Notes: generated by a model from the letters alone, not told the origin. A DNA stretch of 64,000 nucleotides from Fibrella arboris (GCF_041321095.1 NZ_JBGGWE010000001.1:62001-126000), one strand, 5' to 3'; numbered from the stretch's first letter, positions 17,016 through 25,903 are shown. Made by a program: numbers and translations.

Positions 17016-18149
17016 TCAGATCGGCGCACCCATTGCCCCGAGTGTTTTGCCCATCAGCGCGCCCATGTTGGCCCCTTCGGGCAGCTGACCCTGCCAGTCC
17101 AGTTGCTCCCACTCGCCCAGGGTATTTGAGGCATCGACCACCATTTTGCAGCGACCAAACCGGCGCTCCATGAAGTTCTCCAGCAGGGTGGGCAGCGGAT
17201 CGCCGGTTTTCGCCAGTTCGCCAAGTACCACCGCATCTTCAATGGCCAGGCCGGCCCCTTGCCCCAGTTGCGGGATGGTAGCATGAACGGCATCGCCGAT
17301 AAGCAGCACCCGGTTCGTGTACCAGGGAGCCGGTAACAGCAGCGTTTCGAGCGGGCGATACACCACGCCTTTCGGGTCGGTGATCTGGTCAACAACAGCA
17401 CGAACCATCGGCGTTTCGTAGTCGGCCAGCAACGCTTTCAGGCGCGGTACCAGCTCTGCTTCGGGAATTTTGGGGTCGGCCCCCTCGGCCGATACGACGA
17501 ACATATACATGGTGTCGGCGGTCATGGGAATCAGCCCCACTTTGGTTTTCTTGCCAAAGAAGATGTAGCCAGTGTCCAGCTCGGCGGGGCGAGGAAACGC
17601 ATACCGCCACACCGACTGACCGGTATAGCGCGGTTTGTAATCGCCCAACACCAGGCTACGAAGGTGCGAATAAACGCCGTCGGACCCCACCACGAGGTCA
17701 TACTGATCGGTGCTGCCATCGGTGAACGTAACCGTTGCCGCCTCGGGCCCATTAACCAGAGAAGCCACGGTTAAGCCCATGCGGATAGGTACATTGTTGG
17801 CAACGGCTCCGGCCAGCAGTACGTCGTGCAGAATCCGGCGGGAGATACCATTATGTACGGGCAAACGCCCCATGGGCGGCGTACCTACCTGCGCCACCTG
17901 AAACCCGTTCGACAGACACATGTTCACTGGTCCGTAAGGCGAACCGCGTTCCATGCAGGCATCGGCCAGGCCGAGCGAATCGAGCGCCCGCAACGCATTG
18001 GATGGCTGGATGATACCGACCCCATACACGTTGAAAGTAGGCTGAAGCTCAACAATTTCGGCGGCGACGCCAGCCTGCCGAAGTGCAATGCCAGCGGATA
18101 AGCCACCAATGCCGCCCCCCACAACGAGGGCTTTTTTTATAGAAGTCAT
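17016..18149 (-). CDS. FAD-dependent aromatic-ring monooxygenase (UbiH/salicylate hydroxylase-like)
   Basis: 377 aa of the PHBH fold: N-terminal FAD motif GGGIGGLSAG (11-20), the middle DG motif VVGSDGVYSHLR, and C-terminal LIGDAVHATIPQLGQGAGLAIEDA. Such enzymes hydroxylate phenolic rings, sometimes with decarboxylation. With an extradiol dioxygenase, a C-C hydrolase and a fumarylacetoacetase-type enzyme in the same transcript, it may create the catechol- or hydroquinone-like substrate for ring opening. The plant-flavonoid degradation operon of Herbaspirillum has the same pair of enzyme types, so a polyphenol substrate is plausible but unproven. Confidence 0.83.
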   Translation of the reverse strand: MTSIKKALVVGGGIGGLSAGIALRQAGVAAEIVELQPTFNVYGVGIIQPSNALRALDSLGLADACMERGSPYGPVNMCLSNGFQVAQVGTPPMGRLPVHNGISRRILHDVLLAGAVANNVPIRMGLTVASLVNGPEAATVTFTDGSTDQYDLVVGSDGVYSHLRSLVLGDYKPRYTGQSVWRYAFPRPAELDTGYIFFGKKTKVGLIPMTADTMYMFVVSAEGADPKIPEAELVPRLKALLADYETPMVRAVVDQITDPKGVVYRPLETLLLPAPWYTNRVLLIGDAVHATIPQLGQGAGLAIEDAVVLGELAKTGDPLPTLLENFMERRFGRCKMVVDASNTLGEWEQLDWQGQLPEGANMGALMGKTLGAMGAPI

Positions 18150-18224
18150 AAAGGGTAAGGAATAAGGATTTGTTACTGCCGCGTGGCTCTTCGGCCAGGC
18201 TCCGCGTCGGCAACGAAGCCGGGA

Positions 18225-18983
18225 TCAGTCACATAGGGCTACGGCGCGGCACCAGCCTGCGCTACCGCCTTTTATTTTGGCGGGGAAACAGCTCACCTTG
18301 AAACCGAAAGGCGGCAATTGGTCGAGGTTCGCCAGTTTTTCGATCTGGCAGTATTCTTTCTCCCGACCAACGTAGTGCGCGGCCCAGATCACGCCGGGAC
18401 GTGGGTTGCTGAAATAGTCTTCGGCCTGAAGGTGCAGCGGAATATCCCAGCCCCAGCCGTCGGTGCCCATCACCTTGATGCCCTGATCGATCAGCCAGTG
18501 CGTAGCTTCGGCCGAGGCCCCCACATGGATCTTCACGAAATCCTCATCATGTAGCCGCTTGTCGGCATCGCAGCGGATCAGGACGATATCGAACGGTTTG
18601 AGCGTGTAATTGATGGCGGCCAGTTTCTCTTTCAGGTCGTCGGACGAGAAGCAGTAGCCGTCGGGTTTATCGGTGAAATCGAGCACGACGCCATCGTGGA
18701 AAAACCAGTCGAGGGGTAGTTCGTCGATCGTGCGGGAGGGTTTGCCTTCGCAGGTAGGAAAATAGTGCCAGGGGGCGTCGATGTGCGTACCGGCGTGGCC
18801 GGTTAGGTACAGGAATTCGCCCGCGGGGCCGTTCCCTTCCAGAAACACGTCTTCAGAGGCGCCTCCAAAGAGCTTTGACCCCATCTTTTTCGCGCCTTCC
18901 CTGTGGTCTTCGTAGTCGATTTTGGTCGGGAGTGGTTCCTTGATCTCCGGGGAGATCGTAACGGATAAATCAATGATTTTCAT
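18225..18983 (-). CDS. Cyclase-family (kynurenine formamidase-like) metal hydrolase
   Basis: 252 aa. The metal-binding signature HxGTHxDxPxH is present as HAGTHIDAPWHY near residues 63-74, preceded by the conserved MKIIDLSVTISPEI and followed by HWLIDQGIKVMGTDGWGWD. Characterised relatives hydrolyse amide or cyclic amide bonds (kynurenine formamidase, isatin hydrolase). In this operon it might open a lactone or hydrolyse a ring-fission product. It is 12 bases downstream of the ABM-domain gene. Confidence 0.8.
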   Translation of the reverse strand: MKIIDLSVTISPEIKEPLPTKIDYEDHREGAKKMGSKLFGGASEDVFLEGNGPAGEFLYLTGHAGTHIDAPWHYFPTCEGKPSRTIDELPLDWFFHDGVVLDFTDKPDGYCFSSDDLKEKLAAINYTLKPFDIVLIRCDADKRLHDEDFVKIHVGASAEATHWLIDQGIKVMGTDGWGWDIPLHLQAEDYFSNPRPGVIWAAHYVGREKEYCQIEKLANLDQLPPFGFKVSCFPAKIKGGSAGWCRAVALCD

Positions 18984-18995
18984 GCCGGTTTCGGT

Positions 18996-19286
18996 TTAGG
19001 CTTGGGGTGAAAAATGAGTAACGACGGGCGGATCAGCGAAAAATGGCCCGATGATGGCCCGCCATTGCGTAAACAGGGCCGACTGTCGGAAGCCAACCGT
19101 ATGATCCGCCAGGGTCTGCCAGTGAATCAGCAACAGGTACGTCGTTGGCGTTTCGATGCCCCGTTGCAACTGCAGATCAATGAAGCCGTTGGCCTGACTG
19201 ATAACGGCCTGTGCGCCCGGAAACTCGGCCTCGAACTCGGCTTCGCGACCGGCCTGAATGCTGATGATTGCGTGTTCGGTAATCAT
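18996..19286 (-). CDS. ABM-domain protein (antibiotic biosynthesis monooxygenase fold)
   Basis: 96 aa, the size of a single ABM ferredoxin-like domain: MITEHAIISIQAGREAEFEA, then AQAVISQANGFIDLQLQRGI and LLIHWQTLADHTVGFRQSA. Family members are cofactor-free quinol monooxygenases, heme-degrading enzymes or simple dimeric binding proteins. Its start codon overlaps the stop of the FAH gene (ATGA), showing tight coupling. It may oxidise a hydroquinone intermediate. Confidence 0.8.
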   Translation of the reverse strand: MITEHAIISIQAGREAEFEAEFPGAQAVISQANGFIDLQLQRGIETPTTYLLLIHWQTLADHTVGFRQSALFTQWRAIIGPFFADPPVVTHFSPQA

Positions 19287-20197
19287 ACGATCTGATTTTT
19301 AAGGATGCCCAGCCCGTCAATGTCCAGTTCAATCACATCGCCGGGTTCGAGCGGGCGGTGGGCGGCAAAATTGGTCTCGATCAGGCTTCCCCACCCCACA
19401 GTGCCAGAACCGATCATGTCGCCGGGGTGCAGCATGACGTGGTTTTCCGACGCCCGCTCGATCATCTGGCCGAAGGTGTAGTGAATTGTGTTGAAGTTGC
19501 CGTCGCAAATGGTTTGGCCGTTGATGCGCGAGGTCATGCGCACGTTGAAACGGCCGGTCTCGTCCAGGTACGTTGCCATTTCGTCTTTGGTGACGATGTA
19601 CGGACCAATGGCATTGGCAAAATCCTTCCCCTTAGCGGGGCCAAGGTTGCACTTCATCTCGCGCCCCTGAATGGCCCGGGACGAAAAGTCATTGAAAATG
19701 GTGTAGCCAAAAATGTGGTCGTCGCCCTCATCGGCCCGGATATTTTTGCCCGCTTTTCCAAGCACGCAAGCCATTTCCAGTTCATAATCGAGGCGGGTTT
19801 CGCCCGTGGGCCGGGGTACGTCCTGACCAGGGCCATAGATGGCCTGGTGGTTGGTGAAATAGAAAATAGGCATCTCGTACCACTCTTTGGCAATCTGGTG
19901 GCCAAACGATGCCGACGCATTTTTGAGGTGTTGCTCAAAGCTGATGTAGTCCCGGAAGCTCCGCGGATTGGGCAACGGAGCCAGCAGTATTACCGCATCG
20001 GTCAGGTACGTTGCCTTGGCCGACTCCCAGTTATTTTCCCGGATCAGCGCCCGGTACCGTTCGTGGTCATCAATAAACGAGAGCATATCGGCAGGCAGCT
20101 GCCCGCCACTGACCGCGTGCATATCCACCACGCCATCGGCCGTCAGCCAGCCCGCACGGGGTTGTTGGGTAGGGGTTAGAAAGGTTACGAGTTTCAT
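19283..20197 (-). CDS. Fumarylacetoacetate hydrolase-family protein
   Basis: 304 aa. The C-terminal FAH domain is clear: TRLDYELEMACVLGKAGKNI supplies the acidic metal ligands, followed by HIFGYTIFNDFSSRAIQ, KGKDFANAIGPYIV and the terminal HPGDMIGSGTVGWGS and PGDVIELDIDGLG. FAH enzymes hydrolyse acylpyruvates, isomerise or decarboxylate ring-fission products. With the upstream extradiol dioxygenase, a role in splitting a meta-cleavage product is likely. A 98-base gap to the next upstream gene holds a small GC-rich hairpin only. Confidence 0.85.
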   Translation of the reverse strand: MKLVTFLTPTQQPRAGWLTADGVVDMHAVSGGQLPADMLSFIDDHERYRALIRENNWESAKATYLTDAVILLAPLPNPRSFRDYISFEQHLKNASASFGHQIAKEWYEMPIFYFTNHQAIYGPGQDVPRPTGETRLDYELEMACVLGKAGKNIRADEGDDHIFGYTIFNDFSSRAIQGREMKCNLGPAKGKDFANAIGPYIVTKDEMATYLDETGRFNVRMTSRINGQTICDGNFNTIHYTFGQMIERASENHVMLHPGDMIGSGTVGWGSLIETNFAAHRPLEPGDVIELDIDGLGILKNQIV

Positions 20198-20295
20198 ACC
20201 AAAAATGTCAGTTAATGATCAGTAAGGGATTATTCGGTATTGCGCAGAGACGCGCAGCAGCAACAGGACTACCTCATGGCAGCGAAGCGTCAGGC

Positions 20296-21042
20296 TTATA
20301 AAAGAACCCGGCCACCATCGACGGGAATGATGCTGCCGGTGGTGAAGGTGAGCGTGGTGGCCAGGGCAAGTACGGCGTTGGCCACATCGTCGGGTGTAGC
20401 CAGCCGACCCATCGGTGTTGCCTTCACTTGTTTCGCCAGGTAGGCTGGCTCAAGGCGGCTGGCATAGTCGCCCAGCACCCAACCCGGCGATACAGAAACG
20501 ACCCGGATGGCAGGAGCCAGCGAACGGGCCAGCGAACGGGTCATGCTGTCGATAGCGGCTTTGGAAGCGCAGTAGGCCACATTACTCCCGATTCCCGTTT
20601 GCCCCGCCACCGACGATATATTGACAATGAGTCCGTTTCCACTGGTCAGCAATACGGGTTTGCAGGCCCGAATCATGGCAAACGCCCCCCGCCAGTTGGT
20701 CTGAAAAATCCGGTCGATCCATTCATCGGTCAGGCTATCCAGATCGTCGTGCGGCACCGGCGTAGTGATCCCCGCGTTGTTGACCAGTGTATCCAGTTGC
20801 CCGTAGGTATCGGCCAGGTACGTACCCAGCGCCGCCACCCGCTCCGGGTCATGTACCGGTGCATGAACGATTGCGTGCCCGTTGCCGGGGAGCGTTTCGA
20901 GCAGCCGCCGTGCTTTTTCGAGGTCGCTGTTGTACGTTATGACCACAGCTGCACCAGCTCCGGCCAACGTGCGGCAAATGGCCGAGCCGATGCCTCCGGC
21001 CCCGCCCGTAACGAGTGCTACCCTGTTGTTCAGCGTGCTCAT
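20296..21042 (-). CDS. SDR-family oxidoreductase
   Basis: 248 aa from ATG at 21042 (MSTLNNRVALVTGGAGGIGS). An earlier in-frame start at 21060 would overlap the upstream MFS gene and is less likely. The cofactor motif GGAGGIGSA, NNAGI, the catalytic Ser in IVNISSVAGQ and YCASK are all present, with GSIIPVDGG at the end. It likely oxidises or reduces a hydroxyl/keto intermediate of the ring-opening branch. Substrate unknown. Confidence 0.85.
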   Translation of the reverse strand: MSTLNNRVALVTGGAGGIGSAICRTLAGAGAAVVITYNSDLEKARRLLETLPGNGHAIVHAPVHDPERVAALGTYLADTYGQLDTLVNNAGITTPVPHDDLDSLTDEWIDRIFQTNWRGAFAMIRACKPVLLTSGNGLIVNISSVAGQTGIGSNVAYCASKAAIDSMTRSLARSLAPAIRVVSVSPGWVLGDYASRLEPAYLAKQVKATPMGRLATPDDVANAVLALATTLTFTTGSIIPVDGGRVLL

Positions 21043-21052
21043 CCTTAAGCCA

Positions 21053-22282
21053 TTAAGCAAACATCGATTCTTCCTGACTACCGATCGGCGTAATGGCCGG
21101 GGCGGTTTCCTGCAACTTCAGCACAAACACCAGCCCTACCGCCGCCATGCCCGACGACACCCAGAGAAAGGCGGACGGATCAAGGGTATCGGAGAGGATG
21201 CCTGAGAGGGCTGGCACCAATACGCCCCCAACGATTTCAGCGATGCCCGTGATAAGCCCAATCGCCTTTGCTTTCAGGTGATTCGGTACCGATTCAGAGG
21301 GGACCACCGCCGCCAGCAACGGCAGTATTCCCATCGTAAAATAGGTCAGGAACATGGCGGGTAACTGAAAGACAGACCCCGCCAGAAAATGAACGGCAAA
21401 GGGATATAAAATACCAACGAACATAAAGCTGACCAGCACTTTTTTACGACCGATCCTGTCAGACAGGCCCGGCACAATGATGGAAGAGACCAAGCCCGAA
21501 ACGCCCAGCAGGCCCATTGTCTTTCCCATGTCATCGGCCGACATTCTCTGGGTATTGACCAGATAACTGGCCATGAACGGCAGCGTGGCAAACCACCAGC
21601 CAAACACACAACAGGCCGCCGGAATACCCCAGCGGATGTTAGTATACTGCCAAAGCGCCGTCAGGCTAAGGGCCGGTTTTTCGGCGCTTCGACTACTGTC
21701 GGCGGTTGATCTTTTAACCAGTCGCCAGGCCACCAAACCCAGCGCCAGCCCGGGAGCTCCCGCCACAAAAAAAGCGTTTCGCCAGCCCACGTTTTCGGCG
21801 ATCTGCACCAGCACGACCGGGGCCAGAATGGACCCGAACAACGCCGAGCCAACGGCCTGCAACAAACCGGCGTTCAACCCCAACCGATTGGGCGACGACT
21901 CGCGCTCCACAAAATTCTGGGCCAGTGGAATTACCGGCCCTTCGGCAAAGCCCATCACCAGCCGCGCCAGCAGCAGTGTACCAAACGAAACGGCCAGGCC
22001 AGAACCAAACGAGCAGACCGAGAAGGTGAAGACAGCCCCGATAAAGACAGCCTTTTTCCGGTTGTTCGTTTCGGCCCAGGCCGTCGAGAAAAAACTTGAC
22101 AACGCCCATGCCAGCGACAGCGCCCCGGCCAGCAAGCCGATCTGCGTGTTGGTCAACTGAAGGTCTTTAGCGACATAGGGCATCAGGAAGTTAAGCGCCA
22201 GACGGTCGAAAAACAGGCAACCGAATGTGAGCGCCATCAGCAGCACGATGCCATTTTCGTACGTAAAGAGTCCTTTTTTCAT
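21053..22282 (-). CDS. MFS transporter
   Basis: 409 aa with about twelve membrane helices. It begins MKKGLFTYENGIVLLMALTFGCLFFDRLAL, the charged loop WAETNNRKKAVFIGA follows helix 2, and LSDRIGRKKVLVS marks the loop in the second half. This is the second MFS carrier of the long operon and differs clearly from the one at 12095-13438, so the operon may import two substrates. It lies 10 bases upstream of an SDR gene and about 40 bases after the HisD-type gene. Confidence 0.82.
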   Translation of the reverse strand: MKKGLFTYENGIVLLMALTFGCLFFDRLALNFLMPYVAKDLQLTNTQIGLLAGALSLAWALSSFFSTAWAETNNRKKAVFIGAVFTFSVCSFGSGLAVSFGTLLLARLVMGFAEGPVIPLAQNFVERESSPNRLGLNAGLLQAVGSALFGSILAPVVLVQIAENVGWRNAFFVAGAPGLALGLVAWRLVKRSTADSSRSAEKPALSLTALWQYTNIRWGIPAACCVFGWWFATLPFMASYLVNTQRMSADDMGKTMGLLGVSGLVSSIIVPGLSDRIGRKKVLVSFMFVGILYPFAVHFLAGSVFQLPAMFLTYFTMGILPLLAAVVPSESVPNHLKAKAIGLITGIAEIVGGVLVPALSGILSDTLDPSAFLWVSSGMAAVGLVFVLKLQETAPAITPIGSQEESMFA

Positions 22283-22323
22283 GGGTTCGATTGGTTGGGG
22301 AGGGTCGGTGAATGAGCAGTTGG

Positions 22324-23628
22324 TCAGTCGGCGTTCGGGGGAACTGGTGTGCGTTGGCCGTAGCGCTCAACACGCAGGTCGGCTTGCGCCTGGTGGCCCG
22401 CAAAATTCTCGATGGCGCACAACCGCGAACAGTATTCCCCGATCAGAGCGCTGGCTTCGGCGGTCCTGATCTCCTGATAGGTGCAGGTTTTCAGGAACTT
22501 GCCTACCCAGAGGCCGCCGGTGTAGCGGGCCGCTTCGCGGGTTGGCAACGTGTGGTTGGTGCCAATCACCTTGTCGCCGTAGGCCACGTTGGTTTTTTCG
22601 CCGAGGAACAGCCCACCGTAGTTGGTCATCCGGTCGAGGAACAGGCGCGGATTTTCGGTCATCACCTGCACATGTTCGCTGGCAATGCGGTCAGCCTCCG
22701 CGATCAGTTCATCGACCGTGTCTACCAGAATTACCTGCCCGTAATCGCGCCAGGCTACGCCCGCGACGTCGGCGGTAGGCAACGTGTCGAGCTGGCGCTC
22801 AATTTCAGCCTGAATGCCATGGGCTATCTTCGGGCTGGAGGTGAGCAGAATGGCGGGTGAGGTTGGCCCATGTTCGGCTTGCCCGAGCAGATCCGTAGCG
22901 CAGGTACGTACATCGCAGGTATCGTCGGCAATGATGAGCGTTTCGGTTGGCCCGGCAAACAGGTCGATACCTACTCTGCCATACAGCTGCCGTTTGGCTT
23001 CGGCCACATAGGCATTGCCCGGCCCAACCAGCATATCGACCGGCTCAACGCTTTCGGTGCCGAGCGCCATCATCGCCACCGCCTGAACACCACCGAGCAG
23101 GTAGATCTCGTCGGCCCCGGCCATCTGCATGGCAGCTACCGTAGCCGACGGAATCTCGCCTTTGATGGGCGGCGTACAGGCAATTACGCGCTTTACGCCC
23201 GCTACTTTGGCCGTTAGTACACTCATGTGCGCCGACGCCACCATCGGGTAGCGCCCGCCGGGTACGTAGCAGCCTACGCTGTTGACCGGAATATTTTTGT
23301 GGCCCAGCAATACGCCCGGCAGGGTTTCCACTTCTACATCCCGAATGGTTTCGCGCTGAATCTGCGCGAAGTGGCGGATCTGCGCCTGCGCAAACCGGAT
23401 ATCATCAATTACCTGTTCGGGCAAGGTGGCAATGATGGCTTCGATCTGCTCCGGCAGCAGGCGGAAACTCTCCGGCGACCAGTCATCCAACCGCCGCGAG
23501 AGTGCCCGAACAGCCTCGTCGCCCCCAGCCTTAATGTCGGCCAGCATCTGCTCAACGGTGGCACGAACCTGCGCATCAGCCTCGCCCGATTCGGCATAGG
23601 TAATGCCTTTTTTGATTTGTTGTATCAC
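22324..23628 (-). CDS. HisD-family NAD-dependent alcohol dehydrogenase (catabolic paralogue)
   Basis: 434 aa, full length for the histidinol dehydrogenase family. Clear motifs: VGCYVPGGRYPMVASAHMSV, VGPGNAYVAEAKRQLYG, DLFAGPTETLIIADDT, the catalytic GQAEHGPTSPAILLTS, and SEHVQVMT. No other his gene is near, and the neighbours are catabolic. HisD paralogues in such settings oxidise other primary alcohols through the aldehyde to the acid (for example sulfopropanediol dehydrogenase), so histidine biosynthesis is unlikely. The start is GTG at 23628; no ATG lies nearby. Confidence 0.82.
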   Translation of the reverse strand: MIQQIKKGITYAESGEADAQVRATVEQMLADIKAGGDEAVRALSRRLDDWSPESFRLLPEQIEAIIATLPEQVIDDIRFAQAQIRHFAQIQRETIRDVEVETLPGVLLGHKNIPVNSVGCYVPGGRYPMVASAHMSVLTAKVAGVKRVIACTPPIKGEIPSATVAAMQMAGADEIYLLGGVQAVAMMALGTESVEPVDMLVGPGNAYVAEAKRQLYGRVGIDLFAGPTETLIIADDTCDVRTCATDLLGQAEHGPTSPAILLTSSPKIAHGIQAEIERQLDTLPTADVAGVAWRDYGQVILVDTVDELIAEADRIASEHVQVMTENPRLFLDRMTNYGGLFLGEKTNVAYGDKVIGTNHTLPTREAARYTGGLWVGKFLKTCTYQEIRTAEASALIGEYCSRLCAIENFAGHQAQADLRVERYGQRTPVPPNAD

Positions 23629-23652
23629 AGCAAGTTTGTCGTTAGCTGACGG

Positions 23653-24765
23653 TTAGGCTTTTATTTTCTCCGCTACCCAGTCGTACATATTGAAGGTCTT
23701 GGTGAAATCGTCTACGCAGCAGTGCGCTGAACCGCTGGACTCTTTCGGCACAATTTCCATGACGTGTTCACAGGTCAGGACTGCGTTCACCTTATAGGCA
23801 TTCTCGACAAAGTTCTGGCGGTCGTCTTCGCCGTGTAAAATGTAGGTTGGGCAGGTTATTTTTTCGGCGACACCTTCGAGCGTAAAATCCTTCAACCGCT
23901 CACGGGCCTCGGTCATGTTGTCTGCACCAACGATGTGCTGGACGATTTCGGCCAAGGGGTGGGTGTCGGGGCGATTTTTCCAGATATCGTAATACGACCA
24001 AACGGCCCCAAAAATCATACACACCTTAAATCGCGGTTCAAAGGCAGCACAGCGTGCAGCCATGTAGCCTCCCATCGAAACGGCACCGATGCCAACCCGC
24101 GACGTATCGACATGCTCGCCCAGGTTTTCGATGATGTAATCCAGCACCGCACTACCCGGCACGTTATAGTCGTAGCGGGTGTGCAAGTGGTTTAGCCGAA
24201 GTGCCGCCCCCTGCCCCGGCCCATCAACGGCCATCATGGCAATGCCCCGTTCATTGAGGTGCTGAGCAATGCCGAAGTACAGTTCCTCGGCCAGGCTATC
24301 AAGACCTCCAAACATGATCATTACGGGTGGGTTTTTCACGCCTGCCGGCTTAAACAGATAGGCAGGTAAGAAGGTCCCTTCGAACGGAATATCGACGGTG
24401 ACGGGTCGCTCGTCGAATAAATCGCCGGCTTTCAGGAAGGCGTCCCGGCACTTGAGGTAGCAGGGGATCTTACGGTCATCGTGCAGGGTCATAAAAAACT
24501 CGGCCGTACGCAGGTAGTTGAATGCGCGTAGGTACGTTCGCCGAGCCGACACCCCTTTATTCGCCTTCGCGTAGTTTTCAGCCAGTTCATAGACGCTATC
24601 GCCCATTTTGACCCATGCTTTATTAAAACTTTCGCGATCGAGCGGGTCGATTTCACTCGCTACTTCCAGAATTTCGGCAAACTCCCCGCCACCGTAGTGA
24701 GCCTGGGTCAATGCTCTGTTTATCTGATACGAGGGCATGTACTGCCCCGGAAAATAATGCCACAT
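23653..24765 (-). CDS. Alpha/beta-hydrolase, possible C-C bond hydrolase (2,6-dihydroxypseudooxynicotine hydrolase-like)
   Basis: 370 aa. An N-terminal helical cap (1-120) precedes an alpha/beta-hydrolase core. The triad can be placed as Ser230 (GIGAVSMGGYMAA), Asp314 or Asp315 (LHGEDDRQN) and His348 (SGSAHCCVDD). Length, cap and motifs resemble the hydrolase that splits the aryl-ketone C-C bond of 2,6-dihydroxypseudooxynicotine in nicotine breakdown. In this operon it may split an aryl ketone or a vinylogous 1,5-diketone. A 19-bp hairpin begins 4 bases upstream of its ATG. Confidence 0.78.
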   Translation of the reverse strand: MWHYFPGQYMPSYQINRALTQAHYGGGEFAEILEVASEIDPLDRESFNKAWVKMGDSVYELAENYAKANKGVSARRTYLRAFNYLRTAEFFMTLHDDRKIPCYLKCRDAFLKAGDLFDERPVTVDIPFEGTFLPAYLFKPAGVKNPPVMIMFGGLDSLAEELYFGIAQHLNERGIAMMAVDGPGQGAALRLNHLHTRYDYNVPGSAVLDYIIENLGEHVDTSRVGIGAVSMGGYMAARCAAFEPRFKVCMIFGAVWSYYDIWKNRPDTHPLAEIVQHIVGADNMTEARERLKDFTLEGVAEKITCPTYILHGEDDRQNFVENAYKVNAVLTCEHVMEIVPKESSGSAHCCVDDFTKTFNMYDWVAEKIKA

Positions 24766-24769
24766 AAAA

Positions 24770-24859
24770 GAAGGAGGAAAGGGAGGAAGGGAGGAAGGAG
24801 GAAGGGGAGGAAGGGGTAAGGAGCGATTTTCTTCGTCTTTTTCCTCCCTTTCCTCCTTC
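24770..24859. repeat. Polypurine/polypyrimidine inverted repeat
   Basis: The arms at 24770-24788 and 24841-24859 are perfectly complementary over 19 bases. The plus strand is almost pure purine from 24766 to 24831, the right side is pyrimidine-rich, and several shorter GGAGGAA units allow slipped pairing. It fills the gap between the extradiol dioxygenase stop and the hydrolase start and could form an RNA hairpin next to the start codon. Confidence 0.85.
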
Positions 24860-24876
24860 CTCCCTTTCTTCCCTGG

Positions 24877-25872
24877 TTAAATATCGACTGGTTTCACGAC
24901 GCCATCTGTCAGGCCAAGTTTTTTACCTTTACCCATTTCGGCGAATGGATTGGCCGTTCCCCAGGCATCGTTCGGATTGTCTTTGATGTAGTGGATATCG
25001 GGGCCGTGATCGGGCGCGAAGATGAGCCGGGCGCAGGCGTAGAACTCAAATAGAATACCGCTGCCGGGTTCAATGACGTAGATGAAAAAGCCTTCGTCGG
25101 CTTTGTGGCGGGTGGGTGCTCCCATCACGCTTTTGTACCCTTTTTCGAGGAAGTAATCGAGCGCAATCAGTACCTCTTCGCGGCTGTCGAAATTCCAGGC
25201 GATGTGGTTGAACGTACCCAGGCCTGGCGCTTCGATGTTGGGGTCGGTGAACACGGCGATGTCGTGCGAAAGGTTACCGATCGTCCACAGGCCACCAATG
25301 GGCGGAATGTCGTCGCTCATCCGCACTTCGTCGGGGTTTTTAAGGCCCATTCCCTGCCAGAACGCCTTCTCTTTCTGGTACTGGAATTTAGCGACCATGT
25401 ACGTAATGTGGTCAAACCGGCGGGGGTTCACGCCAATGCGCCGATTGCTGGCGTAGCGGTCGGCATAAATGCTGCCTTTTTCGCCAGTTTCGCGCAGCCA
25501 GACCACCTCCCAGAACACCTCGTGCGTGTGCCCATCGGGCGACTGAAACCGGTACGCCCGACCATGCCCCAGGTCACCGTCGACCCAGCCCAGCCCTGCC
25601 CCGATCGATTCCAGATAGGCCACGCATTCGTCCAGTGCCTCAGGGCTGTCGGCTCGCCAGCCGAGGTGGCCCAGCCCGTTGGTTTCGCGGTGCGTCACTT
25701 TCAGGGTATGATGAAAATAATCGCCCCAGGCCCGGAAATAAACCGATGTGGCGTCCCGGCCGGTTTCGTCTAGCCCCACCACGTTGGTCAGGAAATCAAC
25801 CGACTTCGCTACATCAGGGGAATAGATCTCAATATGTGCAAGCTGCGATAAGTAATGGGGGTTCTTAGCCAT
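24877..25872 (-). CDS. Type I extradiol ring-cleavage dioxygenase (VOC superfamily)
   Basis: 331 aa, two vicinal-oxygen-chelate modules. The first starts HYLSQLAHIEIYSPD. The catalytic iron(II) ligands of the second can be assigned as His153 (RRFDHITYMV), His221 (TFNHIAWN) and Glu274 (GILFEFYACA), with intervals like those of BphC/catechol 2,3-dioxygenase. It should cleave a catechol-type ring next to the hydroxyls. Within the 26-gene run it is first after the esterase. It is the only extradiol enzyme here, while the same operon carries the intradiol PcaGH, so two different ring-opening modes are encoded together. Confidence 0.88.
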   Translation of the reverse strand: MAKNPHYLSQLAHIEIYSPDVAKSVDFLTNVVGLDETGRDATSVYFRAWGDYFHHTLKVTHRETNGLGHLGWRADSPEALDECVAYLESIGAGLGWVDGDLGHGRAYRFQSPDGHTHEVFWEVVWLRETGEKGSIYADRYASNRRIGVNPRRFDHITYMVAKFQYQKEKAFWQGMGLKNPDEVRMSDDIPPIGGLWTIGNLSHDIAVFTDPNIEAPGLGTFNHIAWNFDSREEVLIALDYFLEKGYKSVMGAPTRHKADEGFFIYVIEPGSGILFEFYACARLIFAPDHGPDIHYIKDNPNDAWGTANPFAEMGKGKKLGLTDGVVKPVDI

Positions 25873-25903
25873 AAGGTATTGGATTTGGGATATGGGAATG
25901 TCG

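Noticed and set aside
17014..17112. Longer N-terminus for the SMP-30 lactonase
   Set aside because: The extension lies inside the FAD monooxygenase gene; ATG at 17013 follows its stop by two bases.
18150..18240. Possible hairpin between the FAD monooxygenase and the cyclase-family gene
   Set aside because: Only short imperfect stems are present; not comparable with the other repeats.
22324..23628. Histidine biosynthesis gene
   Set aside because: No other his gene nearby and all neighbours are catabolic, so a HisD paralogue is the better reading.
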